From the NCBI GenBank assembly GCA_036925085.1, contig JAUPFP010000086.1:310001-374000 (forward strand): a stretch of DNA of 64,000 nucleotides, written 5' to 3'. Numbering within the stretch: position 1 is the stretch's first letter; each line of letters starts with the position of its first letter. The stretch comes from Brachycybe producta. Lineage: Eukaryota; Arthropoda; Diplopoda; Playtdesmida; Andrognathidae. The notes below the pieces were generated by a model. It saw only the letters and a list, made by a program, of their open reading frames with translations, was not told where the DNA came from and did not search any database. Made by a program: the position numbers and the translations under genes. Below are positions 55,628 through 64,000 of this stretch, in pieces.

Positions 55628-58600
55628 TTACATTAATGGCATAAGAATCCATATTGGTTTGTGATCACTGTAATAGCTTTCATAGTATCCAGCTGAAAGT
55701 GACGGATCAGAACTAAATAAAATGTCCAACTGACTCCCGTAATCAGTTGATGGCTGTAAATTACATTTTAATTCCAAATTATATTTACTGAAAAATGTTT
55801 TTAGTCTAACTATTTCATTTGGCAATACATTAAAATCTCCTACACATGTTATGAATCTATCTGTACATAAAGATGCCATGACATCTTGTAAAAAATGAAT
55901 AAATGCATTAAAAGAAACAGTAGGGGATCTATATAAAATTATAAACTGTTTATTTATTATTTCAAAAACACAAATTTCAACATGTCCATTACTCAGTGAT
56001 GTATCAAAAGCCTTTAGTACATTGCATAAAGAAATCATGTGATGTTTTACAAAAACTGCTGAACCACCACATGATCGTTTTGCTTTATGAATAATGTTTG
56101 CAAGTATGTCAAAGTTTGTTATCACTACCTCTTGTTCTGTTTTAAAGTTTGTCTCATTAAACATTAGTATATCACAACACATGAAACTTGGATCTTGCAA
56201 TACATGATCATAATGTGCAACAAGAGAACGTGTGTTATGAAACATCATTCGAATACAAGTGTTTGGCAAGGTATGTAGAAATTGTATACACAATTTCAGT
56301 GAACAGTTTTCTTTAAGACGCAACATCTCTAATAATACTTTGTCCTTGTCAGAAGGAGGTTTTGGAGGGTTAAAGTCACCTATTAAATATAATCCTTTAG
56401 CTGATTTTGCTCGAGAACAGGCTACATACAGAGCATTACGTGAAATTCCTTTCCGTAGGTGGACTACTACATTTTCATACGTATCTCCTTGGCTTTTATG
56501 AATTGTTATTGCTTGTGATGGAACTAAAGGAAATTGTTTCCTGGTTACATGAATATTTGATAATCCAAATTTACCACGTCTAACTAATTTTCGCATAATT
56601 GGAACTATAGGTGTTAAATTGCCACATATGTTCAGTAGTCTAGCTGATGTTTGACTTTTTTTTCTAGTATGATAACCAATTTTACCATCTTGAAATTCTA
56701 ACCATACACGAATAGGTATAATTTTCCCACTTTGCAATTTCCCATAATTTATGTGTTTAAGTAATCCTATAGCACCATTCACAATACCGTCTTCTGTATC
56801 AACATTGATTGTAACCATGTAAAATGAACCCAATTTCAACATAATACATGATCGTAAACCACATGTATCTTGTGGCTTTGCAAATTTCATACTATTTAAT
56901 ATATATTCTTTAGCAGATAAAGGTACTTCATCCAAACAAACATCAAGTGCTTCTGATACGAAGCCTGGACTTTCTAAGGCATTTAAGAAATGATCATTAT
57001 AACTGTCAACATCACTGTTTCTATAAAATAGGTGAAGTGCATTGTTAGGTATATTAGGATCATTTTCAGTAAACTGACGAGACTTAAACAACAACAAGTC
57101 TTGTTCAGTCATACAACCATTACTTAAGTTATTTAATGCATTGGCAAATATCTTATCATCTTTTTGGCGCATAATATCAACAAGTTCAATAAAATAAAAA
57201 TTTTCCCATAAAACAGGGCCTATTAGGTCACTGTATATATTGCCATGTTTTGTACTGCGAGGCACTTCAAATATATATCGGTCACCTACTGGAGGTAATT
57301 GATTAAAATCACCTACAGCAATTATTGAGATACCACCAAATGGCATGTCTTTGTGCATTATTTGTCTTAAACGTTTATCTATTTGCTGTAATAACTTAGC
57401 TCCAACCATGGATATTTCATCTATAATTACAAGTTTCAGTTCCTGAAACTGACATGAATATGTATTTAGTATATCATGCGATAATAATGGCATATCACCA
57501 GAAAATTGTGAAACAGGTAAACCAAAAGCTGAGTGTAATGTTTTCCCACCAATATTAAAACTAGCTTTTCCAGTTGGTGCTGTTAAAAGTATTTTCAGGG
57601 TATCAGGATTTGTTGAAGGTAAACTGTTGAACAAAGTTAGTAATGTTTGATAAATGGCAGATATTAATTTGCTTTTACCTACACCAGCTGAACCAGATAT
57701 AAATAACATAAAGAAGTCAGATTGGGTTTTAAACCAAGAAAGCAGATGTAGAAGAATCATTTTTTGGACAGTATTCAATGATTTAATTAATTCCAATCTA
57801 TTTTCTAATGATAGCAAAGAAGGAGCAATATATATTCGTGTATTAAGACTTTCAGAATTTAACTGAAGATCGGGATCTACATGTCCGGTAGTATCTGCTT
57901 GAATGCTTACAAATTCATCTGTAACATTGTCAAGGGGAACTATATTATCACATGGTATTATACAATCATCATTACATTCTTCAGCCCTATGATTTTCTAT
58001 TTCCAATAAAGTGTCTTCAATATCATCAATATTATCACATAAAAACTTTTTTCGATTTTCTGCTATAACAACAAAGAGCTGTTGATATGTTTTTTCTTTG
58101 TCAACTTCAATAATCTCAGAATTTTCGTTTCTAAATGGCAAGTAAAGCATGATCTGTTCCCGATAATAATCATCTTTATTTTGTAATATATTGTAACGTC
58201 TGTAACGAATAATTTTGTATTTTGTTCGTTTAACAAGATAGCCAGAATTATCTTTTAATAATAATTTTTCCCTTTGTATTTCAGATGTTTTCAACTTAGT
58301 CACACGATTTTTTGTCATAAATGTATAATTAGCAGCAAATTCTGCTAAACATAAATTTTCTAAAATATTTGGTCTAACTATATAGTGTTCTAGTAAACCT
58401 TTTATAGTTACATCTGTAGAATTTCGATCCAGTTGTGCAAGCTCATAATCTGATTTTTTTATGTGCACCCTTTCATTTGGAGGACCTGTGTTAATAAAAA
58501 TAACATCCCTTGAATTTGTACTTAATGGCATTCCAAGTATGTGAAATATGCATTCTTGAGCAGATATTTCTGTAGAGTTTAAGAATTTATTAGCCACATG

Positions 58601-58662
58601 ATAAAGAGATTGTTTAATAGACATATTCCCACTACGAGCTTCTCTGCTAGCATCTTGCAATG
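55628..58662 (-). CDS. Helentron protein, PIF1 helicase plus C-terminal EEP endonuclease
   Basis: 1,010 residues, no ATG; continues after the second frame break. It starts with the Rep-helicase linker (LGMPLSTNSRDVIFINT). PIF1 motifs: Walker A ISGSAGVGKSK (~321-331), Walker B LVIIDEISMVG (~410-420), VGDFNQLPPV (~449-458), TIHKSQGDTYENVVVHL and ALYVACSRAKS. Residues ~805-1010 are an exonuclease-endonuclease-phosphatase domain resembling those of CR1-like elements: FHNTRSL (Asn), MFNETNF (Glu), CGGSAVFVK, CVGDFN (Asp), YYSDHKPIW (Asp-His). It ends in a normal stop at 55628. The helicase unwinds DNA during transposition; the role of EN in Helentrons is not settled. Confidence 0.93.
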
Positions 58663-59390
58663 TTTTGACATGCCTCTTTGTGATTTTCCTACATAAGAAA
58701 CAATATATTGTGCACAGCTATATGGATCTAAAACAAATTGAATATCTATATTAGCCTGCCAAAGTTCCAATAATATTTTATTGTAACCATTAGTTCTTAC
58801 TTCACATGGCTTACGTTTTAAAAATACTGTTGGTCTTTGTATTGTAGTCTGAACTGCTAATATGTAGTCTTGTTCAGTAATATTTAACATTAATAAAAAT
58901 TCTTCAAATGTTTTCTTATTAGTATCATTGTTATTAATATCAATTTCATTAACAGCCTTGAGTATTTTGCAACCCAATGCTTTGAATCTGCTGTATTCTA
59001 CACAATCATCATTACCAAATGAGTCTTTTAGTAGTGGAGTTAGTATACATGTTCTAGCCATTGGCATATAAGGAATGCCAAATCTACATCTATTTTCACC
59101 AAAAACAGTTTTCTTGCATGTGTTGGAGTGTTTATGTTGCTGATATTTTACTAGATTATGAAAATCATCAGTGACTGGAGGATAGTAGCAAGTTATGTGT
59201 TTATCAATAAAATCTTCACATTTTGTAACACTTTCAACATCATCTATATTGTACTTGACACAATCAGCTAAGAAAAGAAAACCATGCACGTGACATGATC
59301 CTCTTGACTGCATCTCAACACGATAATAATAATCTTTTACATGACCAAATGGACTGACACCTAAAATAATTTTATGAAAAAAAGGTATGA
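58663..59390 (-). CDS. Helentron protein, Rep (HUH endonuclease) part
   Basis: Opens without an ATG after the first frame break. YYYRVEMQSRGSCHVHGFLF holds the HUH motif (His38-Val-His40). Then come the Cys/His segment KHSNTCKK...CRFGIPYMP, the block RPTVFLKRKPCEVRTNGYN, and the two-tyrosine motif AQYIVSYVGKSQRG (Tyr233, Tyr237, Lys240). Rep nicks and joins ssDNA for rolling-circle-like transposition. All catalytic residues are present. The frame is lost near 58662, next to a short A run, by an apparent one-base loss. Confidence 0.92.
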
Positions 59391-62300
59391 AATCTATGTT
59401 CAAAATACCTAGCTGTTGTCACAGGATCTTTACGAACTAATTTAGATATTTCATTAAAAGATAATTCTATATTATCTTCTAATATTTTACCATGTACTGT
59501 TTGGTACAGAATTTTGTGTAATTCTCTCCATTTGCTTTCAGCAGACGAGAAAGTAAAAAATAAATGAGGGGTTCCAAGCTGTCGGATCATAGCAAGCAAG
59601 TCTTTTTTTATTGCCTCCCAATATGCTGGTGAACCTCGAATTTGTTTTAATATACGAAAAGCTTTATCCTGCTTAACAATATCAGATATATGGTTACTAT
59701 CAAGTAGATTTTCTGCCATGTGCATTTCTGAATTACCCTTTGTTTTCCTTAAACAAAGACTTACAGCACTTAACACACTACACGTTTCACCTTTTTTATA
59801 TTTAAAAAAAATTTGCGAAACATCCTTTGCACACCTACGATCATAACTCCGCAGTTCAGATTTTGCAATTTCCTTATACGATAAATTTATAGAATTGTCA
59901 ATTTGTCTAGAAAACCCACAATATGTTTTGGGGTAAGCTAATTCCTCACAGTATTTATCTTTTATAAGAGATAATGGAACCTGGTTTTCACCTGGAGCAC
60001 ATTCTATGACAATATTTGAATCAATGTTATCATTTTGTAATAATAATGTATCTCTAGTACTGACATTAACAAGATCATCATTTATAGTTTCATCCCAATT
60101 ATCTTCACCAATTTGTGCTGCATTACATGTATTACTAGTTTTTTTAGATTTTTTCAATATAAAATCTTCACTGGCTTCATTATTATTATTATCCAAATTA
60201 CTGTCATTATTTACAATAAAATCAACTATGTCTTTTGAATTAAATGAATCTAACCAATTATCTGACAATATAATACCTTGCTGTTTATATAAGGGCTGTG
60301 CAACTAAAAATTTTGCTGCATTTAAAACCACCAAGGGCCTAACAGTTTCATATATATATGAATGTTGGTATGCCATTTTTCTCTTTAATTTTAATTGAAC
60401 AGTTTGTGTTTCACTGAATCTTCTAGGTAAAATGCTAGTTGTTGTACATACATCAACTGGTATATTTACAATATTTCCTTTCAGTCCAAGTTGCTTATCA
60501 CAACCTAGAGTTTTTATTTGCATAAAGGGGATACGAGGTGAAACTAACCGTTCCTCAGTGTATGTAAGCTTTTGTAATTGACTAGGAATTTTTTGAAACT
60601 GTAAGCCATTGCTTAATGCCAGTCTTGGTACAATTCCTGTAGATAGTCCATTGTAACATGTTCTACAGAGCCATTCATTGCAATCAGTTAAATGTTTACA
60701 GTTTCTCTCAACAAATTCATGTGTTGTCTTCATAACCAAATGTTGCCGATTTAAACTTACAACTGATTTCCGAAACCACAAACCTCCACAGCAACTACAC
60801 ACATAAGTTGCACCTTCTTGTTTAGATTGCATAAATGCTTTAATGAAAACAGTTTTGTCTACGGAATTTTTTTTATCAGTATTAATTTCAAAATTAAGAC
60901 TTTCTGTGCTATTGTCGGAAATAAATCCGTCATCGGTGCTGCAATCATTACCATTATTATAAGCAAGTAAATTATCGTTATAATTGTCAATTTTAATCTT
61001 TTTTCTTTGCATATCATTTTCACAAGGTAACGATTGCACTGCATCTATTTTATTTTCAAGTGTATGTTTTCGTTTAGAATTATGTTTTTTCTCATTTTTT
61101 TTATTTTCACTGGTTTTCTTTTTTTCTTTTTTTTGTCTTAACTTGGTCTTATATGCAGCATTTGCTTTTTTAACTTTTTCATAGTAATTTACATTTTGTC
61201 TTGCAATAACTTTACATCTAGCATCAGCTTTCTTTTCTTTTTCACGATGCTCCATGTTTTGCCTCAAATTGTCCATATGTACAGCATTTGCATGTTTTTC
61301 TTTTTCATGATACTCCTTGTTTTGCCTCAAATTGACCATATGTACAGCATTTGCATGTTTTTCTTTTTCATGATACTCCTTGTTTTGCCTCAAATTGACT
61401 ATATGTACAGCATTTGCATGTTTTTCTTTTTCATGATACTCCTTGTTTTGCCTCAAATTGTCTATATGTACAGCATTTGCATGTTTTTCTTTTTCATGAT
61501 ACTCCTTGTTTTGCCTCAAATTGACCATATGTACAGCATTTGCATGTTTTTCTTTTTCATGATACTTCTTGTTTTGCCTCAAATTGACCATATGTACAGC
61601 ATTTGCATGTTTTTCTTTTTCATGATACTCCTTGTTTTGCCTCAAATTGACTATATGTACAGCATTTGCATGTTTTTCTTTTTCATGATACTCCTTGTTT
61701 TGCCTCAAATTGACCATATGTACAGCATTTGCATGTTTTTCCATTTCATAGTATTCCTTGTTTTGCCTGATAATAGCTTTACGTGCAGCATCTGCTGCCT
61801 TTTCTTTTTCACAGTACTTTTTATTTTGTCTGAGCTTTGTCTTCTTTGCTGCATTTCTTACTTTTTTATTCTCATAACTTACAGCATAAGTGATAGATTC
61901 ATTCACACCATCTACATGTGATTTCACTTTTTTCTCATTTGCATCATTGCTGTCCATTACTGCATTGACAGTGCTATCTGAAAGTATGCTAATTCCACAA
62001 TCATAATGTTGTATTCGCCTGTCATAAAAAAGATGCCATGTACTGAAGACATCTGAAACATTACTTGATGTTTGTGGCATATATTCACGAGTCGTTGCAT
62101 TTAATTGATGTACAACAATTTTAACACTATATGTATGTACAGCTGCATATATATCTATCTCTCCACCATATGATGCTGGAGTTAAAATATCTTTACATAG
62201 GTCAAGAACTGTTTTTCCAACTTCCAAAAATGGTTCAAACATCACTGGATGATGTTCAATATACTGTGCCAAGTCAGCCCTAATAGTCATAAACTCATCT

Positions 62301-62575
62301 TCTGAGCCAGTTAGTAGCTTGCTTAAACAACGGTAAAAACAATTTCCATCACCTTTGACATTCACAATTTGTAAGCCATTGTTATGCAATGTGGAAAGCA
62401 AATCACCTGATTTATCTACAAAACTTTTTGATGAAAGTTGTTGGTTGTTATCATTAATTACTTCCGGGACATAAATTTTTTGACAGTCATTTTCTTGCAC
62501 AGCTCTCTTTTTACACATATATAATTTCTTCTCTTTTCTTTTCTGAGAAGCAGATTTTTGACGCTTTGGGCCCAT
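59372..62575 (-). CDS. Helentron protein, N-terminal part: OTU-like protease, repeats, zinc segment, Rep N-domain
   Basis: 1,067 residues from a good ATG (MGPKRQKSASQKRKEKK, basic). Residues 70-195 fit the OTU cysteine protease fold: GDGNCFYRC gives Asp76 and Cys79, and IQHYDCGI gives His190, so the catalytic residues appear intact. Residues ~240-485 are eleven 21-residue repeats (RQNKEYHEKEKHANAVHMVN type), predicted helical and charged. At ~605-650 is a Cys/His cluster (CSCCGGLWF ... CNEWLCRTCYNGL) followed by the conserved Helitron N-domain (LPRRFSETQTVQLKLKRKMAY, VRPLVVLNAAKFL). The frame shifts in an A7 run near 59380, directly before the Rep motif. Confidence 0.9.
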   Translation of the reverse strand: MGPKRQKSASQKRKEKKLYMCKKRAVQENDCQKIYVPEVINDNNQQLSSKSFVDKSGDLLSTLHNNGLQIVNVKGDGNCFYRCLSKLLTGSEDEFMTIRADLAQYIEHHPVMFEPFLEVGKTVLDLCKDILTPASYGGEIDIYAAVHTYSVKIVVHQLNATTREYMPQTSSNVSDVFSTWHLFYDRRIQHYDCGISILSDSTVNAVMDSNDANEKKVKSHVDGVNESITYAVSYENKKVRNAAKKTKLRQNKKYCEKEKAADAARKAIIRQNKEYYEMEKHANAVHMVNLRQNKEYHEKEKHANAVHIVNLRQNKEYHEKEKHANAVHMVNLRQNKKYHEKEKHANAVHMVNLRQNKEYHEKEKHANAVHIDNLRQNKEYHEKEKHANAVHIVNLRQNKEYHEKEKHANAVHMVNLRQNKEYHEKEKHANAVHMDNLRQNMEHREKEKKADARCKVIARQNVNYYEKVKKANAAYKTKLRQKKEKKKTSENKKNEKKHNSKRKHTLENKIDAVQSLPCENDMQRKKIKIDNYNDNLLAYNNGNDCSTDDGFISDNSTESLNFEINTDKKNSVDKTVFIKAFMQSKQEGATYVCSCCGGLWFRKSVVSLNRQHLVMKTTHEFVERNCKHLTDCNEWLCRTCYNGLSTGIVPRLALSNGLQFQKIPSQLQKLTYTEERLVSPRIPFMQIKTLGCDKQLGLKGNIVNIPVDVCTTTSILPRRFSETQTVQLKLKRKMAYQHSYIYETVRPLVVLNAAKFLVAQPLYKQQGIILSDNWLDSFNSKDIVDFIVNNDSNLDNNNNEASEDFILKKSKKTSNTCNAAQIGEDNWDETINDDLVNVSTRDTLLLQNDNIDSNIVIECAPGENQVPLSLIKDKYCEELAYPKTYCGFSRQIDNSINLSYKEIAKSELRSYDRRCAKDVSQIFFKYKKGETCSVLSAVSLCLRKTKGNSEMHMAENLLDSNHISDIVKQDKAFRILKQIRGSPAYWEAIKKDLLAMIRQLGTPHLFFTFSSAESKWRELHKILYQTVHGKILEDNIELSFNEISKLVRKDPVTTARYFEHRFHTFFS
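61150..61860. repeat. 63-bp tandem repeats (21 residues) in the Helentron ORF
   Basis: Eleven units. The inner eight are nearly identical at DNA level (core TTTTTCATGATACTCCTTGT on the plus strand) and the outer ones more diverged. In-frame, so unit number can change without breaking the ORF. Confidence 0.95.
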
Positions 62576-62579
62576 AATA

Positions 62580-63380
62580 GAATCAATGCAAAAAAATTAC
62601 AAATATATTGTAGAATATCAACTTCTTTTATTAGTTCAAGTGTTTGTAAGATTAATATTATTTATTTTATGTAATTCAGTGCAATTTAGTTCAATATGGC
62701 TCAAAGGTTGCTGGCATGCACCCTATGCTAAATCAATGTTTCTAATATGGTAGTTTTATTAGTATAGATAACCTACTATTAGCAACCTTGAACTCCTAAC
62801 TCACAAAACAGAATTAAAAATTCTGCTTTGCTACGGTTAACAGCTATGTTTTTCAACAAATACCACCCCTTACAGATAAAAACAAAAATAAATTATATAA
62901 AATTCACAATGCAAAAAAACAATACAACTAAATAAATTTTTTAGATAATTTAAGAAACAAAATTTTAGAAAAAATTAGGATAAATTAGTAAACAAAAGTT
63001 GAATAAAAATAGAAAGTTCTTAACAAAAGTTGAATAAAAATTAAGATAAATTAAGAAACAAAATTTAAATAAACATTTGACAAGAATTAAAAAAAGGTAA
63101 AAAAAATCCAGAAACCAATAGATCTGAAACAAAAACAAAAAAATAAATCAAAAACAAACAAATTACATAAGCAGCATGATAGTAACACTTATTGCCCGAA
63201 ATTCACTAGTATAAAAATATTTAAACCATGTTTATCGAAATAGTCTATGATCAATACTATTGATTGACGAAATGACTTCACACTTACATGACAAAAACAT
63301 GGTTGCATAATTTGCCCCAAATTTTAAAGACATTGTCTGAAATTGCATTAATTTTGTGTCAAGACTAGGAAATGGGTGAT
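62580..63380. other. AT-rich sequence upstream of the Helentron ORF
   Basis: Presumably holds the promoter and 5' terminus of the element, but no TC-type or inverted terminus was recognised. Short A-rich direct repeats (AAAGTTGAATAAAAAT, AAGATAAATTAAGAAAC types) occur at 62940-63070. Confidence 0.45.
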
Positions 63381-63384
63381 TTTC

Positions 63385-63770
63385 CCATGCCTGAAAAGGT
63401 AAAAATTTTGCACATTGCCTGAAAGGAAGAACTTTGCATAGTGACTAGAAAATTGGTAATTTTACACATTGTATAAAAATTATGCCTGTTACTGTGCATT
63501 GTTGACAATCACTAAATGTTATTTTGAATTTTAGTAATATTAATCTCACTTTGCCTGGTTGTTCAGTGGTTTTGCATATTGCCCATTTAATGAACATTAT
63601 GCATATTACCAACATGGGTTGGTATTTTGCAGATTGCCTAGTATTTTAGTGATTATGCAGAATCCCGGTGTGATTTATATTTGCACACATTACATAATTG
63701 TAATGAATTTTGCAGATTTACTTTGAAATTGGTGGTTTTGCACATTGACTAGTGAATTTGCAGACTCCCT
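63385..63770. repeat. Degenerate ~30-bp minisatellite, right edge
   Basis: More decayed copies of the motif seen at 1-230 (TTTTGCACATTGCCTGAAAG, TTTTACACATTG, TTTTGCAGATTGCCTAG). Confidence 0.6.
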
Positions 63771-64000
63771 GATTGAGGCTACATTGTAAAATTACTTTAA
63801 AAATCTCCACAAAGCACGAACATAGTTTTTCTATTGAACCCCATAGACCCAATGTTAAAGAAAAAGTTTATATTTAAAATACACAGTCGCAGCAATATGT
63901 TTATTTTTTATTTATATTTAAAGTTATCCAATTTTAGTGCAATGTGCACCTTAAATATATGCTGATCTAATGATAGAATAACAAAAAATTGGTTAATTGT

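Larger units (their letters stand above)
55628..62575 (-). mobile_element. Helentron-type Helitron coding region (OTU-Rep-PIF1-EN)
   Basis: Three long frames on the minus strand, joined end to end with two single-base frame breaks (near 59380 and 58662), encode one protein of about 2,300 residues. Domain order is OTU-like protease, 21-residue repeats, zinc-binding segment, Helitron N-domain, HUH Rep, PIF1-family helicase, EEP endonuclease. The Rep+helicase pair defines Helitrons. The added OTU and endonuclease domains define the Helentron (Helitron2) lineage. The element's termini were not located. Codon usage is AT-rich, like its surroundings. Confidence 0.9.

Noticed and set aside
61196-61921. 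241-codon plus-strand frame with repeated hydrophobic segments that look like membrane helices
   Set aside because: Antisense shadow of the 63-bp repeats in the Helentron gene.

Overview
This window looks like repeat-dense invertebrate nuclear DNA, most probably from an arthropod. Three things point that way. A mitochondrial nad5 copy embedded in the nuclear sequence reads correctly only with TGA as Trp and AGA as Ser. The centre of a foldback element carries (CCTAA)n, the complement of the arthropod telomere repeat TTAGG. All recognisable protein remnants belong to eukaryotic transposable elements. I see no single-copy host gene, no bacterial-type operon, no CRISPR array and no nuclear rRNA or tRNA gene.

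Left third (1-24 kb): a foldback element with a 21-bp tandem array in one arm (257-1321); a Helitron 3' terminus (1481); a complete solo LTR with an AAAT target duplication (3989-4670); a decayed coding-like stretch (6.1-7.7 kb) followed by an LTR of a second family (7.7-8.6 kb); a decayed Ty1/copia element on the minus strand (8.75-11.96 kb); a CR1/L2-like non-LTR reverse transcriptase on the minus strand (12.5-14.45 kb) broken by a solo LTR (TSD CATT) and by another LTR element; a second CR1-like RT remnant (19.7-20.7 kb); a 700-bp GA-rich tract; and small palindromic elements (22.6-23.1 kb).

Middle (24-41.7 kb): a GC-richer block. A CR1-like element whose first ORF carries a 2A-like NPGP motif is split by an 11.5-kb Ty3/gypsy element on the minus strand (27970-39473, TSD CAGT). 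The gypsy element has LTRs, a PBS, a leader made of repeated small hairpins, gag zinc knuckle, protease, RT, RNase H and integrase, plus an extra ORF between pol and the 3' LTR. The extra ORF is also found in a related broken copy at 25.7-27 kb. Its pol is broken by stops and frameshifts and has YLDN in place of YxDD.

Right part (41.7-64 kb): strongly A+T-rich. Mitochondrial DNA (12S rRNA fragment, AT-rich sequence, nad5) has been interrupted by a Helitron carrying inverted Tc1-like arms (41888-43993) and by a solo LTR (44941-45829, TSD TTAT), and its nad5-side end abuts a 2.5-kb element with 30-bp perfect terminal inverted repeats (47729-50212) that encodes an RPA-like OB-fold/zinc-ribbon protein. 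Beyond an AT satellite (50.3-52.3 kb) lies a nearly complete Helentron-type Helitron on the minus strand (62575 to 55628). Its product combines an OTU-like cysteine protease, eleven 21-residue repeats, a HUH/two-Tyr Rep, a PIF1 helicase and a C-terminal EEP endonuclease, with only two frame breaks. It is the youngest-looking coding unit here. The most unusual units are the RPA-like TIR element and the conserved third ORF of the gypsy family.
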